A stretch of DNA of 32,508 bases from Bacillaceae bacterium Marseille-Q3522 (lineage in GTDB: Bacteria; Bacillota; Bacilli; Bacillales; Cytobacillaceae): contig JAGKQJ010000033.1 in the NCBI GenBank assembly GCA_017898095.1, positions 1 to 32,508 of the forward strand, in the 5' to 3' direction. Shown in pieces: positions 18,322 to 27,373 of the stretch (the first letter of the stretch is position 1; every line of letters begins with the position of its first letter). Below the pieces are notes generated by a model that saw only the letters and a list, made by a program, of their open reading frames with translations, was not told the DNA's origin and did no database searches. The position numbers and the translations under genes are program-made.

Positions 18322-18720
18322 TTAGTGGGCCTTTTCTTTTTCATCATTGCTTTTTTCAGGCAAGGTAAAAATTATTTCGCCATTTTTCGAGAGATAGTAG
18401 TTTTTTCGCAATAATTTTGCTATGTACTCATCATCATTCAATTTTTTTATTTCTGTTGAAAGGGCAGTCTCCTCTTCTTTTAATTGTTTTAGCTTTTCGT
18501 TCATTTGCTTTTGTTCTTCGCTTTTCTTCTCAAGTGCAGATGCTTGTGAAAGGAGTGTCGTGACCATAGAAAAAGAGGCGATCGCAACAATAACAAAGAA
18601 AACGGATAATCTTCTAAATAACAGTTTTCTTTTTCGCTCTAATTGTATGATCCCTTTTGCTTTCTTTTCTGTATAATCAGTCTGTATCGGTGCTACTTTT
18701 CTATTTTTAATGGCACTCAT
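18322..18720 (-). CDS. divIC: Cell-division protein DivIC
   Basis: An FtsB-like bitopic membrane protein of the divisome that pairs with FtsL and DivIB to control septal wall synthesis. The product is 132 aa. A basic cytoplasmic N-terminus (to about residue 36) is followed by one membrane segment (LSVFFVIVAIASFSMVTTLL), then a coiled coil (about 62-95, Leu/Glu/Lys-rich heptads) and a short C-terminal domain (YIAKLLRKNYYLSKNGEIIF). It lies 18 bp after yabQ, in an operon with yabP and yabQ. Confidence 0.95.
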   Translation of the reverse strand: MSAIKNRKVAPIQTDYTEKKAKGIIQLERKRKLLFRRLSVFFVIVAIASFSMVTTLLSQASALEKKSEEQKQMNEKLKQLKEEETALSTEIKKLNDDEYIAKLLRKNYYLSKNGEIIFTLPEKSNDEKEKAH

Positions 18721-18738
18721 CTTTCATGTCCTCCTAAG

Positions 18739-19362
18739 CTATTTTTTCCGTTTCTTTATCCATTTACTAATATAATTCTGTAAGCGAAGACGAAATCCTT
18801 CCCATTTTTTTAACATTTTATCGACGCGTTTTTTAACGCTTTTTGGCATAAATTTTAAAATAAGCGAGAATACCCATAAAAGTATTTTAAAAATGATTCT
18901 TAAAATAAATAATAAGACTGATAATATTAATTTTGCAAGGGTAAATAGACCTTTTTGTATAAAAATTATACATGAAAGCACCATCATAATGAACAATTGG
19001 ATAGGTCGAAAGACGAGGAGACGTACCGTTTTTACAATGATTCGATACGTAGAAATAACTATTTTTATAGCTATTTCAAGTATTTTCAGAAAGCTTGTCT
19101 TCAATAAGCTTTGATAAGCAGCAAAGCCGCAAAGCAATGCCAGAAAAATATAAAAACGCCATTCACCCAAATTCACTAAAAATAAAACATAAAAAACAGA
19201 TAACGCCTGAAATAACCAGAAAAGAAGATCATTAATAAAGATTAACCAGCCTTTTCTTTTCTTTCTTTGCAAAAATCGATTGTACGTATCTAGTGACGCT
19301 CCGAAGAGGATTCCCATACTTATCATCGTGAGCATCGTCATGAATTGAGTCGAGAGTGTCAT
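18739..19362 (-). CDS. yabQ: Spore cortex membrane protein YabQ
   Basis: A membrane protein required for cortex formation in B. subtilis, made in the mother cell under sigma-E. The product is 207 aa. The N-terminal half has three to four hydrophobic segments (TMLTMISMGILFGASLDTYN; LLFWLFQALSVFYVLFLV; FYIFLALLCGFAAYQSLL). A second hydrophobic stretch lies at about 120-165, before a very basic C-terminal tail. It overlaps the yabP stop by 4 bp, so the two are translationally coupled. Confidence 0.93.
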   Translation of the reverse strand: MTLSTQFMTMLTMISMGILFGASLDTYNRFLQRKKRKGWLIFINDLLFWLFQALSVFYVLFLVNLGEWRFYIFLALLCGFAAYQSLLKTSFLKILEIAIKIVISTYRIIVKTVRLLVFRPIQLFIMMVLSCIIFIQKGLFTLAKLILSVLLFILRIIFKILLWVFSLILKFMPKSVKKRVDKMLKKWEGFRLRLQNYISKWIKKRKK

Positions 19363-19670
19363 CGGAATAACTTACTAAAGAATCCTTTAGCTTTCTCCCC
19401 GTGATGTTCGTCAAGGTAAACGAGGTCAAATATTTTTCCTTTAATCGAGACTATCCCTTTATCGACGTCCAAATTTTTCATTTGTAAATTTTGGCCTTTT
19501 ATCGCGAGAAACCCCATGCTTGTCTCTAATAAAAATTCTTCATTATCAAAACTCTCGACTTGCTTCACTCCTGTTATATCAAGCATTTTTCTGCCTCTCA
19601 TAATGACATCATGCTCTTTGGCAGCCTGTTTCGTTTCTTTTTGCGGATTTACTTCATAGTATTGGCTCAT
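19359..19670 (-). CDS. yabP: Sporulation protein YabP
   Basis: A 103-aa sigma-E-regulon protein with a YabP/YqfC fold, needed for sporulation in B. subtilis; the biochemical role is unknown. Conserved blocks seen are HDVIMRGRKMLDITGVKQVESFD and LLETSMGFLAIKGQNLQMKNL, a beta-rich pattern. The start is ATG with GTGAGGG upstream. It is first in the yabP-yabQ-divIC operon, with a possible sigma-E promoter at 19711-19739. Confidence 0.93.
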   Translation of the reverse strand: MSQYYEVNPQKETKQAAKEHDVIMRGRKMLDITGVKQVESFDNEEFLLETSMGFLAIKGQNLQMKNLDVDKGIVSIKGKIFDLVYLDEHHGEKAKGFFSKLFR

Positions 19671-19710
19671 TTTTATCCCTCACAATCACAAAGTACAACC
19701 TTTTTGTACA

Positions 19711-19739
19711 TATGTATGTGTGTGATAAATAAAATAGAA
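19711..19739 (-). promoter_or_regulatory. Possible sigma-E promoter of yabP
   Basis: On the minus strand CATACATA (19711-19718) resembles the sigma-E -10 CATACANT, with a TTCTATTT (-35-like) about 14 bp upstream. yabP is a sigma-E gene in B. subtilis, which supports this, but the match is imperfect. Confidence 0.4.
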
Positions 19740-19767
19740 CCCGTTTTTCTTGCCTGCAGTTTGAATA

Positions 19768-19803
19768 AGTCAAACTATCGAAGCCGATATAGTGGTTGAC
19801 TTT
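19768..19803. repeat. Inverted repeat between yabO and yabP
   Basis: Arms AGTCAAACTATCG and CGATATAGTGGTTGACT pair with a short bulge around a 4-nt AAGC loop. It lies just after yabO and could slow or end its transcript, but the minus strand has no T-run after it. Confidence 0.35.
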
Positions 19804-19812
19804 ATTCTTTGG

Positions 19813-20082
19813 TTAATTATTCGTTGCTTTTTGATTTACTTCCTCGATAATCGTGTACATGCCGGTCGCTTCTTCTTTTTTCGATGTTTCTTGAAGACGT
19901 TCCACTTTTACGGTTACATGTTTCTGGCCAAACTGGATCGTCAGTTCGTCCCCTACTTTGACAGTAGAGCTTGCTTTCGCTTTTGTTCCGTTGATCGTAA
20001 CCCTTCCTTGATCAGAAACTTCTTTTGCTAAAGTTCTTCGTTTTATCAGCCGCGATACTTTCAAAAATTTATCTAAACGCAT
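19813..20082 (-). CDS. rqcP: S4-domain protein RqcP (YabO)
   Basis: An S4-like RNA-binding protein that, in B. subtilis, works with RqcH on stalled 50S subunits to add C-terminal alanine tails in ribosome quality control. The product is 89 aa. The S4 domain is complete: MRLDKFLKVSRLIKRRTLAK, then GRVTINGTKAKASSTVKVGD. The open frame extends to 20175, but the ATG at 20082 matches the family start and has AAGGAGG 12 nt upstream. It follows the shortened yabN by 41 bp. Confidence 0.95.
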   Translation of the reverse strand: MRLDKFLKVSRLIKRRTLAKEVSDQGRVTINGTKAKASSTVKVGDELTIQFGQKHVTVKVERLQETSKKEEATGMYTIIEEVNQKATNN

Positions 20083-20123
20083 AATCGTATTAATCCTCCT
20101 TATTACTTGTCCACTTAAGTGTT

Positions 20124-21200
20124 TTAAATGGAACCATTCTCTGTTTGCTTTTCTGTCTGTTTGATTTGCTGCCAATTTTGCATGACTTCTTCTTCTGATT
20201 CAACCTTGACGTTCCCAAATACGTGGGGATGGCGGCGTATCATTTTTGCTGATATTCCTTCGATTACATCTGCAACGGTAAAAAAGCCTGCATCTTCGCC
20301 AATTTGCGCATGAAGCATCACTTGCAATAGGACATCGCCAAGTTCTTCCACGATATGGTCAATATCTTCTTCATGAATCGCTTCGATCAATTCATAAGTT
20401 TCTTCCAACAAATATTTTTTTAACGAGTCATGTGTTTGCTTTTTATCCCACGGGCAGCCGTTCGGACCGCGCAGCTCGGCAATAATTGCACGCAGCCTGG
20501 AAAATTCTTTATTTAATATTGTTTCATCCTGAACAGGCGGAATATATAAAGATGTCAGATTGCTTAAGGTAACGGTCCTGTCAAGCTCCACCAACGGGAT
20601 TTTCTTTACTTCCTCCAGCTTACTTCCGGCTGCTGTAACCACATAAATCTCGTAATCAAACGGAAGCTTCTCCAGCAACGTTAATTTTACGTGTGAGGCT
20701 ACAAATGCATCGTAAACCTGGCTGATAATCAAATGCTGTGTTAACAAACATTCATCACGCTGTAAGCCGGAGCCGTCAAGAAGTTGAAATCCTTCTATCG
20801 GATCAAGCTTCAAGCTCAAAAAAATGCTATCTAAAAAGCTTTGTCCGCCGGCAAAAACCAGCTGTACGTGATTTTCTTCCGCTCGGGCAAGCAAATGCTG
20901 TACGGTTTGTTCCGCAACAAGCGGATGTCCGGGAACAGCATAAACGATATCCTCTTGTTGTGCAACTGACAGCAGCTTCCCGGATATTTTTTCATAAACT
21001 TCCGAAAAAGTCTCATGCTGCTCGTAAAAAGTATCAAATGAATGATAGGTTACCCCTTCCTCTTCCAATGCAGCAACGACAGGATGCTCCTTTGTCCGTA
21101 AAAATAATGGTTGATCACCGCTTATTAATTTTTTACAGACGCCTAACGGCAGCTGCTCGATATCACCGGCACCGAGCCCGACAATTTGAATTGTACTCAA
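20124..21200 (-). CDS. yabN: YabN, tetrapyrrole methylase-MazG fusion, C-terminally shortened
   Basis: The family fuses an N-terminal SAM-dependent tetrapyrrole methylase-like domain to MazG, an NTP pyrophosphohydrolase. Here residues 1-220 hold the methylase-like part (IVGLGAGDIEQLP, YAVPGHPLVAEQTVQHLL) and about 240-345 hold one MazG unit (CPWDKKQTHDSLKKYLLEET, metal-binding pattern EExxE then EExxD). The protein stops at 358 aa after KQTENGSI, exactly where the linker to the second MazG half usually begins; the family is, from memory, about 485 aa. The missing part is not found in another frame; yabO follows 41 bp on. The start is TTG, overlapping the yabM stop. Confidence 0.9.
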   Translation of the reverse strand: MSTIQIVGLGAGDIEQLPLGVCKKLISGDQPLFLRTKEHPVVAALEEEGVTYHSFDTFYEQHETFSEVYEKISGKLLSVAQQEDIVYAVPGHPLVAEQTVQHLLARAEENHVQLVFAGGQSFLDSIFLSLKLDPIEGFQLLDGSGLQRDECLLTQHLIISQVYDAFVASHVKLTLLEKLPFDYEIYVVTAAGSKLEEVKKIPLVELDRTVTLSNLTSLYIPPVQDETILNKEFSRLRAIIAELRGPNGCPWDKKQTHDSLKKYLLEETYELIEAIHEEDIDHIVEELGDVLLQVMLHAQIGEDAGFFTVADVIEGISAKMIRRHPHVFGNVKVESEEEVMQNWQQIKQTEKQTENGSI

Positions 21201-22825
21201 TTTTTCCCATCTCCATTTCTCTTTGTAAAAAGGCTGTTCAATTTACTGCCGAAAGGAATAAGTGCCAGATCATCCGCTTTAAAAAGCTGCTTTTTAAATA
21301 TGATGGCCATATAGGTCAAGCCGCCAACAGCAACTCCGCTTAAACTTTGAAAACAGGCAAATAATCTGTCGTGCCCCACTGTAAACGGTAAATGATTCGT
21401 CAGTAACAGATACAGTTTTAAAACAAGGAACATCACAGCTGCGGCCATACAGACCGAGCGGAGCATAATAACGGAAAACAAGGAAGCCTGCATTTCTCTG
21501 TACAGCTTGGAAAACAGCACCAGCAACATGAATAACAAGGCGGCGATTGAGGCAAGCGCCGCTCCTGAAATTCCTAATCCCGTAACAAAAATATTATTTA
21601 ACAAATATTTGATAACGAAACCGGCGAGAATCGTAAACGCCGGATAATAAGTATGTCCCAACCCTTGCAAAATCGCAGTCACCGTCATAATCATCGAAGC
21701 CAATAAGATGATTGTACTTAATAATGCAAGTACAGTTGAACCGGATGTATTCTCAAATAATAATAGATTAGCCGGTTGTATGATACTCCAAAGCCCTACT
21801 GTTGCTCCTAATCCGACAATAAAACTAATTTGCAGGGAAAGACGGATTTTTTCCAATAAAAATTGCCGTCCTGACTGCACCCTGGTATTGGCAATCAGCG
21901 GAACAAGGGAAAGAGATAAAGATGTTGCAATGACGGTGCCTAATTGAATAAGCGGCTGTCCGCGGTCATAAACACCCTTTAGCGCTTTGGCAAGCTGGCT
22001 ATCTACTCCTGAAGATACTAACATTGCGTAGACATTTAATGAATCAGCCAGTTGGAGAAAAATTAGCAGCAAACTGCTGACACATACAGCAAAGCCTTGT
22101 GTAAAAAATACTTGAAAAATTTTTCTGTAATTTAGAATCGCTGTTTTATTTACATGCTTTATATGCAGCCAGGACCACTTCTGTTGCTGCGAAACATAAC
22201 AAAGTAAAATAACGAGTGCGGCAGCGCTGCCCAAAATCGCTCCTACTAAAGCGCCCTGTCCGATCTGATACAGAGAATAATGACCATCCCTTAAAAAATA
22301 GACAGCGAGCAGAATCACAGAAACCCGGATACATTGTTCTCCAACCTGCGAAGCGGCAGTCGGCACCATATTACCCATGCCTTGAAATGCACCGCGGATA
22401 CAAGACACAAAAGGAAAGATAAAAAGAATAAAAGAGAGCTGTTTTATTAATGGGGCGAGCTTTTCATCTCCCATTTTAACCGCGAGCCACTCTGCCCCGC
22501 AAAATAACAAAAGAAACAGGAACCCTCCAAATATTAATAAAAAAAGCAAGGAAGCATGAATAAGATTGTCCAGGCTTTCCTTACTTGCTTTCTTGATATC
22601 TTCCGAAATTAATTTTGAGATAACAACAGGAAATCCATATGTAGAAAGTATAAACAGGAACCCGTAAAAAGGATATACCTGTTGGTAAATATAAAAGCCG
22701 ACATCTCCAACCATATTTTGAAAAGGAATCCGGTAAATAGCGCTTAATATCTTTGTGATAAGAGCTGCAATTGTTAAATAAAACGCACCTCTTACGTATA
22801 GTTTCGTATCATTTAGGGGCTTCAA
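21197..22825 (-). CDS. yabM: SpoVB/MurJ-like lipid flippase YabM
   Basis: A polytopic membrane protein of the MOP exporter superfamily (polysaccharide-synthesis/SpoVB group), a relative of lipid II flippases; its exact substrate is not established. The product is 542 aa with about 14 hydrophobic segments. Typical N-terminal features are GAFYLTIAALITKILSAIYR and VGDVGFYIYQQVYPFYGFLF. An in-frame TTG at 22843 is possible, but the TTG at 22825 has GAAGGGGG 7 nt upstream and gives the usual N-terminus. It overlaps yabN by 4 bp. Confidence 0.92.
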   Translation of the reverse strand: MKPLNDTKLYVRGAFYLTIAALITKILSAIYRIPFQNMVGDVGFYIYQQVYPFYGFLFILSTYGFPVVISKLISEDIKKASKESLDNLIHASLLFLLIFGGFLFLLLFCGAEWLAVKMGDEKLAPLIKQLSFILFIFPFVSCIRGAFQGMGNMVPTAASQVGEQCIRVSVILLAVYFLRDGHYSLYQIGQGALVGAILGSAAALVILLCYVSQQQKWSWLHIKHVNKTAILNYRKIFQVFFTQGFAVCVSSLLLIFLQLADSLNVYAMLVSSGVDSQLAKALKGVYDRGQPLIQLGTVIATSLSLSLVPLIANTRVQSGRQFLLEKIRLSLQISFIVGLGATVGLWSIIQPANLLLFENTSGSTVLALLSTIILLASMIMTVTAILQGLGHTYYPAFTILAGFVIKYLLNNIFVTGLGISGAALASIAALLFMLLVLFSKLYREMQASLFSVIMLRSVCMAAAVMFLVLKLYLLLTNHLPFTVGHDRLFACFQSLSGVAVGGLTYMAIIFKKQLFKADDLALIPFGSKLNSLFTKRNGDGKN

Positions 22826-22860
22826 TCGCCTACCCCCTTCCAAAAAAAGAATCCGAAAGT

Positions 22861-22869
22861 ATTATAACA
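22861..22869 (-). promoter_or_regulatory. yabM promoter (extended -10)
   Basis: The minus strand reads TGTTATAAT, a perfect extended -10, with the TTG start about 36 bp downstream. No clear -35 is seen. Confidence 0.5.
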
Positions 22870-22985
22870 TAACAAACGGACAGAAACGAAAGACTTCGAG
22901 ATCACTTTTTTTGGCATTAGGTACGTTAATGTTTACGGACATCAACTTCTTCTCCTTAAACGCTGACGTGTTTGAAGATAGATAA

Positions 22986-23031
22986 AGGCCGGCGCTAATG
23001 TACTTCAAATTGTCCTCATTAGGCCCGCCTT
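22986..23031. terminator. Possible spoVT terminator
   Basis: CTAATG and CATTAG arms extend into imperfect G/C-rich arms (GGCGGGC and CGCCGGCC on the minus strand) around a 14-nt loop. The following CCTTTATC is a weak T-run, so termination is uncertain. It is about 80 bp after the spoVT stop. Confidence 0.4.
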
Positions 23032-23108
23032 CTTTATCGATATCTCAAGGGTACACAGGTACGTTTAACAGGGAAGTTATCCGGTCCAAAGTGTGCTTTA
23101 AAATTCGT

Positions 23109-23645
23109 TTATGACTCCATTTGCCTTGCCAGAAACCCGGCCGCTGTTTCAACAGCCTTTTGCTCTACTTCTCCAACGCTTCCCTCTTTTACAAAAATCA
23201 CGACCGCTCCGATCGGATCTCCGTTCGCAATGATCGGACCAATCGTGTAGCCTGAGATCTTTTCTGTATTTCCATCAACGAGTGAAACTTCATTTTGCTG
23301 ATTTTCTATGACCGCATTACGGTCTTCCATTGTTTTTTCAACAAGGCCACTAATACTTTTATTTAAAAAATCCTTCTTTGAGCCGCCAGCTACGGCAATA
23401 TAAGTATCTCTGTCGCAGATAAGGACGGTGTGGCCTAAGCTATCATAAAGTGCTTCCGCGTACTCTTTTGCAAAATCACCTAATTCATTAATTGGAGAGT
23501 ATTTCTTTAAAATAACCTCACCATCCCGATCCACAAATATTTCTAAAGGATCTCCTTCACGGATACGTAACGTTCTTCGAATTTCCTTCGGTATCACAAC
23601 ACGGCCTAAATCATCGATTCGCCGAACGATCCCAGTAGCTTTCAT
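23109..23645 (-). CDS. spoVT: Stage V sporulation regulator SpoVT
   Basis: An AbrB-family transcription factor that tunes sigma-G genes in the forespore. The product is 178 aa. The N-terminal swapped-hairpin DNA-binding domain (1-50) reads MKATGIVRRIDDLGRVVIPK then GDPLEIFVDRDGEVILKKY. The rest (about 55-178) is a GAF domain (HTVLICDRDTYIAVAGGSKK; GYTIGPIIANGDPIGAVVIF) that probably binds a small molecule. It has its own sigma-G-type promoter and lies between mfd and yabM, as in B. subtilis. Confidence 0.97.
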   Translation of the reverse strand: MKATGIVRRIDDLGRVVIPKEIRRTLRIREGDPLEIFVDRDGEVILKKYSPINELGDFAKEYAEALYDSLGHTVLICDRDTYIAVAGGSKKDFLNKSISGLVEKTMEDRNAVIENQQNEVSLVDGNTEKISGYTIGPIIANGDPIGAVVIFVKEGSVGEVEQKAVETAAGFLARQMES

Positions 23646-23711
23646 CTAAGTTTGCCTCCCTTTCCATTGATGATTATAATTTGGCGAAAGAAATCTTCCC
23701 CGCTTTGAACT

Positions 23712-23742
23712 TAGTATCTTTACATATGGAAAGTTCTATTCA
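23712..23742 (-). promoter_or_regulatory. spoVT promoter (sigma-G type)
   Basis: On the minus strand TGAATA (23737-23742) and GATACTA (23712-23718) are 18 bp apart; the sigma-G pattern is TGAATA and CATACTA. It fits the known sigma-G control of spoVT. Confidence 0.75.
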
Positions 23743-23766
23743 CTTTGACTGATATTTTTTAAAAGG

Positions 23767-26700
23767 TCAGCTGCTTACCACTTTATTCCCTGCATCATAA
23801 ACGCCTTTCACCATCGTATACGCTGCCCGCATCCACTCTTCCAGCTTATAGCCTTTAATATGAAGAACAATTTTCAATCTGCTCCCATCCATTCCCAGAC
23901 CAATCATTCTCCCAAACGGATTGCTTATTTTAAATAGGCTGGAACCATCGATTGCTTTACTGCCTTCTTCGGAAATAAGAATCAATATTTCATCTTTTGT
24001 CTGTTTAATAAGCTCAATGCCCGCCTTTTGTCCGAATACTTTCATTTCGGCAATTTTAAATAAATAGGCGACTTCTTGCGGATATTCGCCAAAGCGATCC
24101 TTCATCTCTTCCTGGAGCTCCTTAAGATCTTCTAACGATGCCACACCTCGGAACCGTTTATACATTTCAATTTTTTGATGGCCGTCTGATAAGTATCCAT
24201 CCGGAATATAGGCGTCAATTTGCAGATCAATTTCAAGCTGCTCCTTCCTAACTTCGATGCCGTTTTGTTTCCGTTCTTCAATTGCTTCTTTTAACATTTG
24301 TGAGTATAAATCAAATCCGACAGAGTCGATAAATCCATGCTGCTGTGCACCAAGTAAATTTCCGGCACCTCTTATCGACAAATCGCGCATGGCAATTTTG
24401 AAACCGGAGCCCAGCTCTGTGAATTCCTTCATCGCCTGCAAACGCTTCTCGGCAACTTCCGTCAACACTTTATCCTTTCGATACGTGAAATAGGCATAGG
24501 CAATCCGATTCGACCGTCCGACACGTCCTCGTAGCTGATAAAGCTGGGAAAGTCCCATTTTGTCGGCATCCTGGACGATTAACGTATTGACATTCGGAAT
24601 ATCGACCCCTGTCTCGATAATTGTTGTACTAACCAGGACATCAAATTCGCCTTCCAAAAAGTCGATCATTACCGATTCCAGTTCATTTTCCGACATGCGC
24701 CCGTGGGCATAGGCAATTCGTGCATCCGGAACAAGCATGGACAATTCTTCCGCTTTTTGCTCAATGTCTTCAATGCGGTTGTGCAGAAAATAGACCTGAC
24801 CATCCCGGGCGAGCTCCCGCTCCATCGATTCCTTTACAAGCCCGCCGTTGTATTCCATTACGTATGTTTGCACCGGAAAACGGTTTTTCGGCGGTGTCTC
24901 GATAACGGATAAGTCACGTACTCCGAGCATCGACATATGCAATGTCCGCGGAATCGGAGTTGCCGTAAGCGTAAGGACATCGACATTTGTTTTCAACCTT
25001 TTTATTTTTTCCTTATGGGTAACACCAAAACGCTGCTCTTCGTCAATGATTAACAGACCGAGATCACGGTAAAGGATATCTTTGGAAAGCAGCCTGTGTG
25101 TGCCAACAACAATATCAACCGTTCCTGCCTTCAAGCCTTTTATGGTTTCTGATTGCTGCTTTCTTGTCCGAAATCTGCTTAACAGGCCGATTTCAACCCC
25201 CTGGTCCTGAAATCGCTCCCGCATTGTTTCAAAATGCTGCTGCGCTAAAATCGTTGTCGGAACAAGAAAGGCTACCTGTTTCCCGTCGCAAATCGCTTTA
25301 AATGCAGCCCGTAAGGCAACTTCTGTTTTTCCGTAGCCGACATCGCCGCATAACAAACGGTCCATCGGACGTTCTTTTTCCATATCATGTTTGATTTCTT
25401 GAATCGACCGCAGCTGATCCTCTGTTTCTTCGTATGGAAAAGCAGCTTCAAATTCACGCTGCAAGTCACCATCAGGAGAAAAAGCATACCCTTTAGCCGC
25501 CTCTCTTTCGGCGTAGAGCTTTATTAAATCATCAGCGATATCTTGTACGGATGATTGAACCTTTTTCTTTACTTTTTTCCAATCGCTTCCGCCCAATTTG
25601 TAGATCTTCGGCTCTTTCCCTTCTGAACCGACGTACTTCTGGACAAGATCGATTTGATCAACGGGTACGTATAATTTGTCATTACCCTGATAACGAATAT
25701 GCAAATAATCTTTGTGTATTCCGTTTATCACTAATGTTTCAATGCCTAAATACCTGCCAATTCCATGATTAACATGAACAACATAGTCGCCCGCTTTTAA
25801 TTCGGAATAGCTTTGAATCCTTTCTGCATTGGATAGTTTCTGTTTTCGTTTACTTTTTTTCGCCCGTTTATGAAACAACTCGTCCTCAGTGATGACGGCA
25901 ACCTTTTCAATTGGCAATTCGAAGCCGGTAAGCAATTCTCCTTCGATGATCTGGACTTTTCCTTTGATCCATTGATCATGCTCAAGCTCATCTGCTTCTA
26001 TTTCATAATCAGCTAAAATATTTGTTAATTTTTCTACCCTTTCTTTTGTCGCACCAAGAAAAATAACGGTGTAATTCCCTTTTACAAAACGTTCTATTTC
26101 ACTTTTTAAAACGTGCATTTGTCCGTGAAAATTTTGCATTTGCTTACACGTAATATTTATAATATTTTGAGGATTTGTATTTGGGACATGCCGTAAAAAA
26201 AGAGACAAATAAATTTTTGGCTGTTTTTTCTGATGAATCAATGTATGAAAATCATTTGCCAGCTTGATATGATGAATGATTTCTCCGCTGCTTAATAAGG
26301 ATGTATACCATTCTGCTTCCTCTCTTTCCAATGATTCGTTCATTTCCTGAACGCGGCTGATTTCATCAATAAATACAACACCATCATCGGATAAATAATC
26401 TAGTAAACTAGCTGGCTTTTCGTAAGCGATGGAATGATATTTAAAAACTTGAGACGGTATTTGCTGATTTTTTAATTGTTCCAGTTCATAGCCGACATTT
26501 GTTAATAGTTCCTGTTTCGTTTTTTCATCCTTTACCTTCTTTAAGCTTTGCGCTAACCCTACTTCCAAGTTTTTTACTAAATAGGAGAATTGCTCCGGCC
26601 CGAAGGGATATTCTGTTGCCGGACCAAACGATGCTGATTTAAGCTTGGAAACCGAACGCTGATCTTCCAAAGAAAAAGTGCGAATCGATTCAATTTCTGT

Positions 26701-27294
26701 ATCAAACAGCTCGATCCGGATTGGATCTTCTTCTGTTAAAGGATATAAATCGATAATTCCCCCGCGCACGCTGAATTCACCGGGAGCAGACACCATATCG
26801 GCTCGTACGTACCCCATTTGGATAAGCTCTGAAAGAAAAACATCTATGTCAAGCTCCTCATTTTCTTTGATCGTTACCTGACAGCGTCTCCATAACGATA
26901 CAGGGGGCAATAATTTGCGAACCCCTGCAATCGGAGTGATGACGATCCCTTTCAACTGCAGGCTCAGGCGATTTAAAACTTCAATACGCTGTGCTTTTAA
27001 TTCAGGGCTTGCGATGCTTGCTTCAGCTGCAAAAATTTCATTTGTCGGAAAAAGATAAACATCATCTTCATCCAGAACATTCATTAGATCATCATGTAAT
27101 TTCTGAGCTTGTAATAGATTATGAGTAATGATAACCGTCGGTTTATTTGTTTGCTTATAAATTCCGGCTAAAAACAAGGTCCGCGCTGACCCGGTTAATC
27201 CGGAAACCAGCTGTTCTTTTAAACCGGCTTTCATTCCGGAAATAATATTCAGCATATCTTCCTGCTGATGAAAAAAGTTATTTAGTATTTGCAT
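23767..27294 (-). CDS. mfd: Transcription-repair coupling factor Mfd
   Basis: A DNA translocase that removes stalled RNA polymerase and recruits UvrA to lesions. The product is 1175 aa, full length. Order: UvrB-like N-terminal domains, the CarD-like RNA polymerase interaction domain (GDYVVHVNHGIGRYLGIETL), then the RecG-like translocase with Walker A GDVGYGKTE (Lys656), DEEQRFGV, TATPIPRTL and QLRGRVGRSNR, and a C-terminal TRCF domain. The start is ATG with GAAGGGG upstream. It stands alone between the fin terminator and the spoVT promoter. Confidence 0.98.
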   Translation of the reverse strand: MQILNNFFHQQEDMLNIISGMKAGLKEQLVSGLTGSARTLFLAGIYKQTNKPTVIITHNLLQAQKLHDDLMNVLDEDDVYLFPTNEIFAAEASIASPELKAQRIEVLNRLSLQLKGIVITPIAGVRKLLPPVSLWRRCQVTIKENEELDIDVFLSELIQMGYVRADMVSAPGEFSVRGGIIDLYPLTEEDPIRIELFDTEIESIRTFSLEDQRSVSKLKSASFGPATEYPFGPEQFSYLVKNLEVGLAQSLKKVKDEKTKQELLTNVGYELEQLKNQQIPSQVFKYHSIAYEKPASLLDYLSDDGVVFIDEISRVQEMNESLEREEAEWYTSLLSSGEIIHHIKLANDFHTLIHQKKQPKIYLSLFLRHVPNTNPQNIINITCKQMQNFHGQMHVLKSEIERFVKGNYTVIFLGATKERVEKLTNILADYEIEADELEHDQWIKGKVQIIEGELLTGFELPIEKVAVITEDELFHKRAKKSKRKQKLSNAERIQSYSELKAGDYVVHVNHGIGRYLGIETLVINGIHKDYLHIRYQGNDKLYVPVDQIDLVQKYVGSEGKEPKIYKLGGSDWKKVKKKVQSSVQDIADDLIKLYAEREAAKGYAFSPDGDLQREFEAAFPYEETEDQLRSIQEIKHDMEKERPMDRLLCGDVGYGKTEVALRAAFKAICDGKQVAFLVPTTILAQQHFETMRERFQDQGVEIGLLSRFRTRKQQSETIKGLKAGTVDIVVGTHRLLSKDILYRDLGLLIIDEEQRFGVTHKEKIKRLKTNVDVLTLTATPIPRTLHMSMLGVRDLSVIETPPKNRFPVQTYVMEYNGGLVKESMERELARDGQVYFLHNRIEDIEQKAEELSMLVPDARIAYAHGRMSENELESVMIDFLEGEFDVLVSTTIIETGVDIPNVNTLIVQDADKMGLSQLYQLRGRVGRSNRIAYAYFTYRKDKVLTEVAEKRLQAMKEFTELGSGFKIAMRDLSIRGAGNLLGAQQHGFIDSVGFDLYSQMLKEAIEERKQNGIEVRKEQLEIDLQIDAYIPDGYLSDGHQKIEMYKRFRGVASLEDLKELQEEMKDRFGEYPQEVAYLFKIAEMKVFGQKAGIELIKQTKDEILILISEEGSKAIDGSSLFKISNPFGRMIGLGMDGSRLKIVLHIKGYKLEEWMRAAYTMVKGVYDAGNKVVSS

Positions 27295-27342
27295 GAATAG
27301 CCCCTTCCCCCCTTCAAATTCCTCTTTGTCTATTTTAAACAG

Positions 27343-27371
27343 AAAAATGCTTTGGAAACTTACTCCAAAGC
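27343..27371 (-). terminator. fin terminator
   Basis: On the minus strand a perfect 8-bp stem, GCTTTGGA with TCCAAAGC, and a 7-nt loop are followed by ATTTTTC. It starts right after the fin stop, so mfd needs its own promoter, which I could not pin down. Confidence 0.8.
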
Positions 27372-27373
27372 TT

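Noticed and set aside
20738-21343. 201-codon plus-strand frame
   Set aside because: Antisense to yabN and the end of yabM, which have clear family motifs; no ribosome-binding support.
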